Of a stretch of DNA of 64,000 bases, positions 31,509-42,736 are shown one piece after another (within the stretch, counting starts at the first letter, position 1; every line of letters begins with the position of its first letter). The notes under the pieces were generated by a model that ran no database searches, was not told the DNA's origin, and was given only the letters and a program-made list of their open reading frames with translations. The DNA lies in the NCBI GenBank assembly GCA_019059635.1, contig JAGVRJ010000006.1:434001-498000 (forward strand), read 5' to 3'. A program made the translations under genes and the position numbers. Source of the stretch: Proales similis. Its lineage: Eukaryota; Rotifera; Eurotatoria; Ploima; Proalidae.

Positions 31509-33327
31509 ATGGTGCAGCTGGAGAACATCGATCTCGAGCGTCTCAGCCTTGTACAGTTCAAGGATGTCACTTGCCCATGTGAACTTTGCGACGACGGGTG
31601 AGCAGTCGGCTCGATTTAGCTTTCGTATTTCTTGCATTTAAATTATTGCGCTCAGTTGTTTTAATCGAACGCGACAAAAACACTCGTTCGACTGTAAAAA
31701 GGCCCAACTCTCATCTGCGTCGACCGATTCGAATTTGTTTGCCAAACAAGTTCCGCTTTCGCATTATCAGGAAGCTTTCAAGCCATTTAAAACAGCCCGA
31801 CCTGCAACTTGGCAAGAGCCTGCGCCAGACCTGTTTGAGTATGTGCCCCGAGGCAGGATGGAATTGAGCTCAACTCAACAGACCGATTTCAAGCCATATT
31901 CGAATGTGGAGCGTGCCAAGCCAATCAAGCACGCCGACAACAACGAGAGAGACGAGGGCCCTTTCGATGCGATCAGCTCCTACTCGTCTGATTTCGTGCC
32001 GAAAGCCAACGAGACCAGCCGTGTTAGGCGAAATGCAAACGAGTCAACGTAGGTTCTTTTTTTCGTCTCAGAAGCTTAAACCAGTAAAGCTCAGTAAAAC
32101 TGATTCAAGGATGGGCAAAACAGGCGGCCCAATAGAAAGCAAGACAACCAACAAAGAGCATTTCAAAGCTTGGAAACAAAAACGGGTGCCAACTCCTTAT
32201 TCCGAGCGACCGAGTCAAGCAGGACGCGTTTTAAATCCAACGTTTGAGAGATATCATACGACTAGCACCGGTAGCGCTCATCCAGGCATCAAGCCCGGCA
32301 AATTGACCCGGGCCAAAGCAGACCAGACTGGCTCGATCAGAATTCAAGGTAGGCGCTCCTTCAAGCGGCTGTCTATGCCCAAACTTGAAGGTTTTGAATT
32401 AAAAAAGGAGAGATGATGCTCAATACAGTCTACCGAGACGAGTATATTCGTTATCCGAACAGCGTCGTAAAAGCAATGCGACCTGAGCCAAGACGAGCAA
32501 ACAGCGAAGTTTTGATCAGATCAGAATTGACCAGAAGCGCTTACCAAACGCAGCATCAGAATGACTTTCCTCTTCACCCGCCTCAAAAATTCACTCTGCC
32601 CAATGGCCCAGATCTAAACTACTCTGCTCTTAATCGACAGATTTACCCGGACAGTCGGTCGGTTCCTTTCATTGCATTTTGCCGCAATCAGTTCAATGTC
32701 AATTTTCCCCGCCCAAAAGAATTGAACTCGAGACCAACTACGCCAAAGAATTCAAGCCGATCGACGTTCGTTTGAATCGACCGGCTAAAATTCAAAAACC
32801 GTCCGACTCGTCGTTTGGAGAAAAGTCGCAGGAAAAGTTCGATGGACTCACCGTCAGCATGGTCTGCTTGTCTGCTTTTTCAGATATTGTTACTCGAAAA
32901 TTAAGGCCATGATTGACAGAGGGACTTTAGGCCAATCGACATTTCACAGCTTCCTTCACTTAGAGCGTCTAAAGTAAGTGGACAGTTGAGACTTTCAAGT
33001 GAGCCGATGGAGACCAAGACCAGCTCGATGATTCACTACCCAGGTCACCCTTCGCCCAAAGTTCATTTGGCCCACGACCCAAATCCAGACTTTTATCTGC
33101 CTCCGATGCAGCCGTTCAAAGGCGAAACAACCACTGCAAGCACATATCGAGGTTTGCGCGGTCAAAAGCCTGCAAGTTTTCGGCCGGCTCAAGGTCAGCT
33201 TGAGCTCTCACATTCGATCGGCAACACGGAGATCAGCAGCTATCGACAAGCGTACGTGCCACACGGCTTGAGTATGTGCGCAGCCAAGGCATTTCAGATT
33301 GCCAAACAAAAGGCCCAAACCAATTAG
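31509..33327 (+). CDS. SAXO/FAM154-like axonemal microtubule-stabilising protein
   Basis: About 510-530 aa in seven exons: 31509-31597, 31656-32048, 32095-32348, 32429-32653, 32692 to about 32850-32862, about 32909-32973, and 33000-33327. The N-terminus has a Cys cluster (VTCPCELCDDGCFN) as in SAXO1/2. The rest repeats Mn-like units of type LSHYQEAFKPFK, SSTQQTDFKPYS, AISSYSSDFVPKA and TTASTYRGL, i.e. Ser-x-Tyr/Asp-Phe plus Pro and Lys, and is basic and low in hydrophobics. The family binds axonemal microtubules of cilia and flagella. One intron (about 32851-32908) has two possible donors. Implies ciliated cells (sperm or sensory neurons) in this animal. Confidence 0.75.
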
Positions 33328-33742
33328 AGATCAAACAAACCAAACTCACCATCGGCTGGTTCGCCGAATGTATTTGTTCGTCTCTTCTACCGATCCTCTT
33401 CTTGCTCGGGTCTTTATTACAGCTTGGCATTGAAATAAACTGTAAAGCGCGACACGTCATTAAAAATGTTTAAAATTGACAAGCACATAAAAATGGATTA
33501 GATTGCAGCCGCCTAACTTGACTAGTACGCAGTTGCCTGGGTTTTGTGAAACGTTCAGTTGACTTTTAATAAAACTGCAAATTATTCAGCAGCAAACAGA
33601 AGCAAGCGGATAGAAACAGTCTGCTGAATTATGCATTCCGGCAAAAGAGCTGCCCGTAGAGAAGGGAAAAGTTCAATCGGTTGAGCGGCTTTCTTAAAAG
33701 AATTTAATCTGCCGATCTACACCTGTCACTAGATTGATCGAG

Positions 33743-35876
33743 ATGTTGAAGAACAAATCAATAAAATTGAACGACGACCATGATCAACTCGAACTTTTAG
33801 TTAGAAGCTTTTACAATGCTGCCCTTTCTGCCGGTATACTGAGGAGCAGCCCTCTAGTAGCTTCTTGGCTCTAAATCTGCTCTTCTTTACTCAAGGAATG
33901 TTCACATTGGCCTTTAACGCTGAGAATCACGGCTGCTATTTACAAACGTGTTTGGAGCGAACAACGTTGTTTCCGTCGCCCTTTCCCCAACGCGAGTACC
34001 TACTGGCTTGCGAAATCCAACAGCACTGGAACAAGCTTTTCAATGATCTAGCTCATAATCATGAGTTCATTTACGAGGCCCTCAAGGAGTGAGTCGCTCT
34101 TTCCCAGACCAATTGACTCTTGACCAAGCCATTATTTTAAATCAAACGCCAGAGTGATAGAGTGTGACTCGTTCGTCGGCAAGCTGTGGCAAGTTACCAC
34201 TCAAGTGATAGCGAAAAAAAACAGGCAACAGGTTAATCTTCGGCTTGTGAGGGTCGAGTTCTAGCAACTTAAAATATCTGCAAACAGGAAATAACGCTTA
34301 ACATACCGAGATGCGACTACATGCTGGACAAGAAGAAAGAAGACGAAAGCAAGCCGTCCTGTCTGTCGCTGATCGAACTAAATACTCTTGGCTGCGGCAC
34401 CTTTGTGTTTGAGAATCGGCTCGATTGGGTCAGCCGGTTGGTGGAAAGCGGCACTTTTCCTCTATGAATCTCGCATACACTTTTATCGCTTAGCTTCATA
34501 CTTCACAAAGCCGACAAGAACGAACTAATAGACAAAGTGAAGCTCTTTTGCCAACAAATGCTCTTATTGGAAACAATTATCAGGGTTCTTTTCCTTAGAT
34601 TCCGAAGAACAATTTAGACCGAGTGCTAATCGAGGATTTAGCTCGCGTCTGGGATCTATATGGCTGCCCAAAGTAATAGTCAAATTAAGTCTTGACTGTT
34701 GAAGCTCTCACTAACCAAGCTTAAAATTGAGTTCTTCAATTCTCATCATAAACAGAGAGCAAAAGACTAACCTGCTGGACCATAATCTCATTGAACATGA
34801 GCTTTTCAACCTTCGTCCAGAAATCAAAGTTCTACGCTTAAAGTTCAGTGAGGTGACCAGGAAGGCAAGAGCTGACGAGCAGGGCAAACTCTGGATGTAA
34901 GCAGCTTCACATATTCAATTCTTGAAAAACTTACCAACATGCGCGAAAAACAAGTGGCAGTGACGAAATTGGCGTCGTTTTGTTCAAGACTGGATGGGCT
35001 CCTGACCACTATCTGACCGAGGAGGTGCAGAACAATCTGATATTCATTCGTCTCTTTGTGATCGCCATTTTCCGTCGGTGAACTTTAATTCCAAAAAGGA
35101 CTGGAAAACGCGAGAAATGATTGAAAGCTCGGCCGCCATAAAATGCCCTCGAATTGAGTTTCAGTTGATCGGATTAAAAAAGTTTCAACAATACCTCGGT
35201 CGAGAAGGTGTTCTAGAACGATTCATCTCGGACAAGGGCATTTTGGAGAAGATGAGATCGACGTTAGTTGGCGAGTTTTCCTACGAGCCAGTAAGAATTC
35301 GGAATCAGCCCTTTTGCAATTTCATTGACACTTAGAACATGATGCCAAGTAGGAAGGAGACAACTCTGAGTTCTTTTACAATCTCAGCCACAATTATCAC
35401 CAAATGGTTCTCAAGCCGCAGAGGGAAGGCGGAGGCAACAATTTTTTTGGGTAAACCAACTCAAGGCTGTTCAAGATTGGCAATCAAGATGGTTAACTTT
35501 TAATTTGATTTTTTAAACAAACAAAGAGAAGAGATCAGGTTGGTCAAATTATTCCAACATGGCGGCAGGATGGCTCTAACTCTGAGAAAGCAGAAGGGTG
35601 ACATCTGAATGCAGTCCAAATGACCTGTGCCAGTTCGTATTAATGGAAAGAATTGAAGAGATCGGAAGTGAGAACTACTTCGTAGAGCCCGATGGACTGT
35701 ACCAAAAGGTTGAATGCTGCAGTGAGCTGGGCATATTTGGATCATGCATTGGCCGAGGCAAACAGTTAATTTCAAATAGGTGTGCAGGGCATTTGGTTAA
35801 AGCCAAGAAACTGGGCTCTAACGAAGGAGGAATTCTGCACGGTCAAGGTGCATGTGGAACCATCTTTTTAGTTTGA
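33743..35876 (+). CDS. Glutathione synthetase
   Basis: ATP-grasp enzyme joining gamma-glutamylcysteine and glycine, the last step of glutathione synthesis. Twelve exons: 33743-33833, 33896-34088, 34153-34231, 34288-34436, 34494-34536, 34599-34672, 34756-34896, 34955-35024, 35099-35290, 35353-35450, 35527-35538 and 35615-35876; 1404 nt, 467 aa, against about 474 in vertebrates. Hallmarks: TLFPSPFPQREYLLACEIQQ, CDYMLD, LIELNT, GWAPDHY, SAAIKCPRIEFQLIGLKKFQQ, the glycine-rich VLKPQREGGGNNFFG, FVLMERIEEI, SELGIFG and a final SNEGGI. An 82-nt intron interrupts the frame right after the 12-nt exon, so simple ORF finding shows only fragments. Confidence 0.94.
35527..35538 (+). other. 12-nt microexon of glutathione synthetase
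   Basis: 12 nt between AG (35525-35526) and GTTGGT. It contributes Glu-Glu-Ile plus split codons on both sides, joining NNFFG to SPNDLCQF; vertebrate enzymes have GEEM at this place. Confidence 0.75.
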
Positions 35877-35984
35877 TTGAATCAAAAAAAAAGAATAAAA
35901 ACTCACAAAAATACAAGAAAACAAAAATCGCAAGCTTTTTTAAATGAATATTTGGGAAAAAACAATAAAAAAAGCAAGTAAGCC

Positions 35985-38234
35985 TCAATCAAGTCGAAAT
36001 GGATGGAACCTAACGCGTAAAAGATGACGATCACGATCGCTTATCGTCGTTCTTGCATGTAGCCATTTTGTATTGTCGACAAGCAGGAGCTCTTGATCTT
36101 CGAGTAGAAACTCCAAGGAGTGGTCCGTTCTGCTCTCAATTATTCGCTCAAATTTTTCCAATGCTCTAGCCAGTTCGTTTGAGGGGCCAGGCAAAATGCT
36201 GAGCAAGTCTTTGCGGTATCGGCATCGAATCGACTGCTCGCCAGGAAGTTGGAACAAGAGCGGAGCCTCAATGAAAGAAGATGATTTGCGAAACTCTTCG
36301 GGCACTCTGATTCTAACTGGGTTAGTTAGAAGCGCCTTGATCTCATTCATATCAAGTTGATCCAAAACTTGATCGAGCTTGAGGAGGCGACTGCGCCCAC
36401 CCCCGCACCTGTCTGACCTTATCACGTAAAGGGCAAAGAATTGAGGAGGCGATAGCTCAAAGCTCGCGTCTGTATGCCATTCGAACGCACTTGATGTGTG
36501 TGAGCGGGCTGCTTCATTGGCCTCCTGGACATTCGGTCGAACATTCCAAACAAAGTCATTTGCTTTGCGTGAATGAGCAGCTGGAAAGCCTAGAAAGCGG
36601 ATCAAGTTGAGAAAGAAGCCGTTTGCCAAAGCATCAAAGGCCATCTTAATTCGCACAAATCCTTGATTCTGGAGTGCGTCGCGCCACTCGTCTGCTTGCT
36701 TGAATGAGCAAGTGTTTAGAGCAAAAGTTGGCAACGGTGAACTTGACATGGCCGTTCTAACAGGTTGCTCTATGAAGCCATTGCGCTCAATCAGCGGAAA
36801 CATTACGAATCCACCTTGGGACAACGCGATCAGATCTTGGTGCGAAGCCCGGAACAAGCCTGGACCAAAGAACTGTCCATTCATTGTAAGCCATGTGCCC
36901 ACCAGTTTATTTTTTCGCCTTTCGCTGTATCCGTTCTGAATTGAGAGAAGGTCAAACTCAAGCTGTTCAACATAAGGCTGAATGATGTAATCGCTTGAAT
37001 CGGCAGCTTCCTCCATAATCTTCACCCAGTCCTGTTTGTTGGCGAGATCTTTGCCGAATATAATGCCTTGGCCTTTTCCTCCTAGGCAAGGTTTCAGCAT
37101 CCATTTCTGTCGCTTTTCTAAAATCTCTTTCTTCAGATTGTGATCCTGCATCGCCGATTTGGGAAGCAGCGATTCAATAACATGCCGCTTTAGAAGCCTA
37201 ATGTGACGCGGCGACAAATAGTCTTTCAGAATATCTTCTCGTCGAAGCAAATGAAGGAAGCGCTTGTCGTGGACGAGTAGAATTGTTCGCAAATCGTTAA
37301 TCATCTTCTGGCTAGCAAGTGCCTTCATCACCGGCTTTTCAATCGCCAAGAGCTCGCTTTGGTGCAGCTCAACTACAAACTGATCAAGTGGTTGGCCGCT
37401 GATTTTCTCTATTAATCTAGAGTTTGAATCAAGTGTCAAATTTCGCGGCTCAACATAAACCGTTTGAAGTCCAGTTCCAGCTAAAAGATGAATGTCGTAG
37501 CCGGCCTTGAAGAAAATAATTTCCAAATCGCTCGATCCACTTTGATTATGAGAAAATTTTACCTCTTTTGACTTAAGCAGGGCCACAGGTTTTGACAGGT
37601 CAAACTGCTGAATGAAGCCTTTCTCAAATGATTTAAACAAATCAACTTGTTTGAGCTGTCGATGTTCGGAGCAGTGCAAAAATGTTTCAAGTTCATTGAA
37701 GAGTCCGTGCGAAAAAGTGGTCATCAGAAAGCCGTTCAGACAAAATCTCGCGTTGATCTCACAGACTTGAATTCGGCCGTCTGAGGCCAGGATAAAGTCC
37801 GGCCTATTCTAATGCGGTCCAGAGTTTGAGTTCTTAACTCTCAACTTAGAAGGCACTTACCGGTAGTTGCCGATCTCATCGTAGGGCTTCTGAGATGCGA
37901 TCTCAAGTAAATCAGTGTAATCTCGGCTCAAGTTGAATACAGACTGAATTCTCTCATCCCGGTGGTACGCGTTAACCAACGAGACAATCGACAGATGAAT
38001 CGCCTCGTTTATTGACGCCATTTCGTTCAGAGTGTTTCGAATGACAACCATGAAAAGAGGATTGATGCTGCTTTTGGGCACCACTTGGCTATAGAGTGAA
38101 TTTTTTCTGTTCAGAAACTCGACCGTTTTCGATTGCAGATCGACAAGCGACATGGATTCGTTCGGTGTTAATTGATGCAACGAACACATTTCGTTCAAAG
38201 ATCGTGGCAGACTTTTCAGAATTGATTTAAACAT
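35985..38234 (-). CDS. ATP-grasp plus TauD/TfdA-type dioxygenase fusion protein
   Basis: 730 aa in two exons, join(35985..37803, 37861..38234), 2193 nt in phase. The N-terminal half looks like an ATP-grasp amino-acid/peptide ligase: YRPDFILASDGRIQVCEINARF (about 124-145) is typical of the metal and ATP site region, and WMLKPCLGGKGQGIIFG (about 365-382) resembles the ATP-grasp phosphate loop, followed by YIIQPYVEQLEF. The C-terminal part (about 490-730) is a TauD/GBBH-like Fe(II)/2-oxoglutarate oxygenase: QGFVRIKMAFDALANGFF, the HxD iron motif in FEWHTDASFEL, LLVDNTKWLHART with the distal His, and a final Arg-rich strand RDRHLLRVRFHPFRLD. The product is unknown; a peptide or amino-acid ligation followed by hydroxylation is inferred. 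Convergent with glutathione synthetase. Confidence 0.75.
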
Positions 38235-38723
38235 TCTTTGAGCGTCTCAACAAACGCTAGACCAGCCGTTCTATTCCACTCGTCCTTATTCAGTGTTCAA
38301 ATCAAAAAGAAATAGAATGGAATGGCTGTCAATCTAGCATCCTTCCACTTTCTTAGTTCCATGCTGACTTTCTCAATGCAGTGCAATAATTCGTAACCAA
38401 GATCGCATTCAAAAGAGCACATTCAAGTCAGCTTTGGAATAATGCCAGGCCCAAATTTTTTTGTCTGCATTTTTGTCACAGCTCGGATTAAATCAAATGC
38501 AAAAAGAATTGTGGAAGACGCTTTTTCACTTCGGACAGCAAATTCGAACGAACGGGAAATGAACCACTCATGTACTCTTGTATGCTCATTCTCTTTAAAA
38601 AAATTAAAGAGAAGAAAAATAAAATCTCATGGAGAAAAATTATCTCCTTTAGTAAAAAGAGAATAAAAATTTTGAATTTTAAATTTTATAATTATCAGTA
38701 TTTTAAAATTGTCATTTAGGTAT
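38235..38723. other. AT-rich spacer, no gene seen
   Basis: About 490 bp between two minus-strand genes. Very AT-rich after 38,600. No family-like frame. Confidence 0.35.
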
Positions 38724-40793
38724 TTATTCGGTTGAAGAATTTATTCTTTCGTCAATGCTCTCGATAAAAGGCTCTTGGCGTCGTGGACGAATGCGGAGCA
38801 TTAAGTCATTGAAAGGTGCGCAAAATAATCGTTCTTTTGTTTCTAGCGAATAAGTAAATTTGCTGTTTGAGCAAGGCGTGCTGTCATTCAGCTCATAGCC
38901 TTTGAGTAATTTGATGATGAAAAGCTTCAGCTGACTGATAGCAAGTTTCATGCCCAAACACTTGCGACACCCAACACCTGTTTGTTGTATTTGGAGATTG
39001 GTTCAATTTAAAATAAAAGTTTTAATTTGAATCTTACCGAACGGAAGCCAAGCGGCTGGATCACGCTCAACCAAAAATCGCTCTGGATAAAATATTTCTG
39101 GATCGACCGGACCCCAGAATGTATTGTTGTAATGAATGCTGAGTACATCAACCACAATGTTGATTCCCTTGGGCACAAAGTATTTTCCGTCTCCTATGAA
39201 AAAGTTACTGGTGGCGCATTGACGTGAGACCATTGAGTTAGCAATCGGAAACATGCGTAAAAGCTCACGAACAAACATATCCAAGTATTTCAGTCTGTCG
39301 ATATTTTCATACAGCTCTGACCATTTTTCTTTATTATCTTCTTTTTCGAATACGTCGTCACTATCGTATTCATCGTTTTGATCCGAATGCTCAATTGATA
39401 TACTCAATTGGCTCTCAATTTCTTCAAGAAGCTTGCGTCTTTGCTCTGGTAAAGTGGCGAGTACTTTAGAACAAAACGTCATAGCACTTGCTGTGGTCTC
39501 GTATCCAGCAAAGAATAGAAGTAATATATTGCTGCGCGCTTCGCTTACACTCAGCTTCCAGTTTTCAAAGTTATCCGACAGCATCTGATTTGCATGCGAT
39601 GACGAAAGTAGTTTGTTGCGAGATCTCTTAATTTTCGACGAAGTATTTGGCATTGAATTTAGAGAGTTACGACGTCGTAAGAGACCTCTGTCGACCGGAG
39701 ATGAATCTTGCGGGTGTTCATTCAGATCGGTTGCAGTGTAGGCTCGACTTCTGATCATAAACGGTCGATCTCTTAAAGAGCGGCCGGATGGGCTGCTCGC
39801 ATTATAACGAACTATTGGATTCTCAGTCAGAAAGAACAGTGTGTGAAAATATGAGTGGCTGGTCGAATCAAGACTTATACCGGCTCCATGTTCATTTACT
39901 TCAAATCGCCCATCTATTAGATTTTCTTCGAACCAATCCATAGGATCTGCCACCAGATCAAAATGACAAATATTGTTGTAGATAAATCGTTTAGCTTTTT
40001 GAATCAACATCCAAAGCATTTTCAGTTCGGGTAAGAGTAGTGCCGCGACCCTCAGCAAGGATGCCCGATCGTACTCTTGGAAAGCGCGTTCAAGTTTATC
40101 GGCAATCAAATTGGCGCTGAGTAAATGAGTATGTTTGTGAGCCATGTGATTGTGTAGCCCTTGTCGATGAGCGAACTCGTCCAAATCGACGCCGAATATT
40201 ACCGCGAACATAGTCTGTACCATCATCAACTTAATGTTATGACTCATATTAAAATTCTGATCATCCAGCTCTTTTTGAAATGTTTTGTTAAAACTCTCGT
40301 CAAAGTCCTTCAAGCACCGAGAGTTGTTCTTATTGTTTAGCATGACTTTCTCGAGTGCATAGCGTTGCCTCAGCCATTTAAGACCTTTGCTAATGAACAC
40401 GTCGGCGGTCGGGTCGGTACTGCGTTTGGACAGCGGAAATGAACGGCGATGAGAAAGCAGTTTTTCTTGTTTTATGAAAACGTCAGTGACCAAATCAGGA
40501 TCGGCGATTACCAACACCGGTGAATGACCTTCATAGTAGCCGTAGATTTTTCCATAAATCTTCGTCCATCTCTGCAGTGTTTTTGAGTAATGGGAAATAT
40601 TCATATCACCATCTATCGAATTTTGCTTGCTGCTGAATTCGGCCAGATTGCCAAGGAATAGACTTGGACGGGGACCATCGTAGCCAATTGAACGCAGATA
40701 ATTTAACCGACGCTTCAGATAGAACAAGAAGAAGAAAATGCTAAGTGATGTAGAGGCCAGGATGGCTTTTAGTTTAGTTTTTATTGAAAGCAT
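38724..40793 (-). CDS. Cytochrome P450 (CYP3-clan-like) with long insert
   Basis: 669 aa in two exons, join(38724..38977, 39038..40793), against about 500 aa for most P450s. N-terminal membrane helix (ILASTSLSIFFFLFYL). I-helix FFAGYETTASAM (about 427-438), K-helix ExxR as RELLRMFP (about 508), PERF-type FYPERFLVERDPAAW, and heme-binding FGVGCRKCLG with its Cys, created by the splice (split Gly codon at 39038/38977). The layout WTKIYGKIYGYYEGHSPVLVI resembles the CYP3 clan (CYP3A/CYP6/thromboxane synthase). Two insertions are odd: a Ser/Arg-rich stretch (about 326-401, with RRRNSLNS and KIKRSRNK) before helix I, and an acidic stretch (about 470-492). All catalytic motifs are intact. Confidence 0.93.
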
Positions 40794-42736
40794 TTGACAA
40801 CTTTATTAGTCGTGAACTAAATTTAAAATCAAACAAACTCGTTGCATATTTTTTGCATCATATTTTCCCTCGTTAACTTGAGAAATGTCCTCATATGCTC
40901 ATAGTCAAACAAGCGGTTCAGTGGAAACGAATTAAGACTGACAATGGATCATACTATAATTGAAGATTTTTGTTCCCTGGTTGGTACCTAGTAGTTGATT
41001 TGTTGCATCATTACCACTTTTATTACCCTTAACCTGCGGCGTTTCTTCTATTCGTTTTTTAGGCGCAAATCAAGAATACTCTTTTAATTTTTTGAATTTC
41101 TTTGTTTCAAATTATTTCAATTTTTCCCAGGTATTTTTCGCTTTATAGAATTTTCAATACTCGCGTTTAAGGGTTTTGTTTTTGCTTTGTAAACCTGGCA
41201 AGAAGGGATAATAGAGCTGTGGTTGATTATAAGACGATTCTCGAACACTGCGAAAAATTTTACGCGTTGAAGTAGTCGATTTAGCAATTTCTAATCACTA
41301 TCGATTTCAGCCGAACATTTTAGACGCCCGAACGCTATTATATACCTCCTTTTCTCATGTAGCTAACCTCTCTTGGTATTTCTGTTTGCCCATTAAATGC
41401 TTGTATGTTTACCCAAATGTGCATTGAGAAAAAATCGATGTGCGCGCTCGAATTCCATTCAGCAGGTGAACAACACTTAAAATGAGTATGGTGCCTGGTA
41501 AATATTTGCTCGAACGTGAATTAAGACAGCTGAAAAGGCCAAAAGAAGATCGAAGAACGTGCCCCGCGCGACATTCAACAACTAAGTGAGCCAATAACTG
41601 AGCATAGATCAATACGATTTTTGATTGTTAGTAGTTCAAAAAGGCAAAGTGGCACATAGCCGAACATGTACGGATACATGATTCTCTCCTTTGCGTCTAA
41701 TTAGTCGATCCATCACATTCGGTCTGCAAATGGCAACAAACGCGAGGAGGAAACAAGGAAGAGCCGACCAAATTTGAGGTGCAGATGTGACTCACGCACA
41801 TACGCAGAAGCGCGTCGGATAATTCGATACGCTCGCGAATTGGCTCGTTAAAGGCAAACAAGCAAATGAGCACTAATTATTTAATTAAATAGAAATACAC
41901 AAATTTATTTGGCATATGTAAATATACATTTAGTACGAAAAGAAAAGGCAAACAAGGAAAAAGCCAAGGCCGTAATTCGAGTTCCCAGCGTGCGCTTAAC
42001 AGTATGTATGCGCGAGCTCCTCAGATGAATGAAAATGCACTCATTAGCTCGACCGGCCGAAATCAAGCACACGCACGCCTCTGAACTTCCGCCTGTCCTG
42101 TTTCGCTAATGCACTGATCTTCCGTTCTCGCACCTCAAATCCGGCTATTTGTAAGCATTCACTCAAAACCGCCCCCAATTGAGATCGATTGACCAAAAAT
42201 TTGAACATATTCTCTACCGCACGGCGAGGAACTGGACCACGTTTGTCCCTATTCATTTTCATTATTCTCCCAGATCCTGAATCGGTCGATTAAAAAATCA
42301 ACCGAAAGGAGTTTCGCTTTTATGCATAATTGTTGGTGTTCCAGTTCGAAAATTAAATTTTCTTTTATTTCGTGTTGTTCATGTAAGACGACATCGTGAA
42401 CGAGAATATAAGCAAAATAAGAATAAGAAAAGGAAAGATGAAGAAGGAGACGAGCGGATGAAGAACAAGAAGCTATAGAAACACATATTGTGAGAAAAGC
42501 TGCCATTTGCCTGATCTATTCGCCGAATATCGGACGAAGCCAACAAATTATAGCAACCGATGCAGAGCAAATACTTGAAGCAACGCTCGAGAATGAGGCA
42601 GCTTTAGCGCTGCCACGGCCAGGTCTACTAGTCTAAGTTTGAAGAAACAGACAGAAAAGAACCAAAAACGAAGCTTTGCATGCGGTCGTCATCTTTTGAA
42701 ATTAAAATAGAACTGTGAATTTCTGGTTGATGCGAC
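40794..42736. other. AT-rich intergenic region, no clear gene
   Basis: About 1.9 kb. One minus-strand frame (42044-42262, 72 aa) has a protein-like composition but no family match I know and no clear splice partners. Otherwise nothing seen. Confidence 0.35.

Noticed and set aside
42044-42262. 72-aa minus-strand frame with protein-like composition
   Set aside because: No family I recognise, no signal peptide, no convincing splice partners; left as intergenic.
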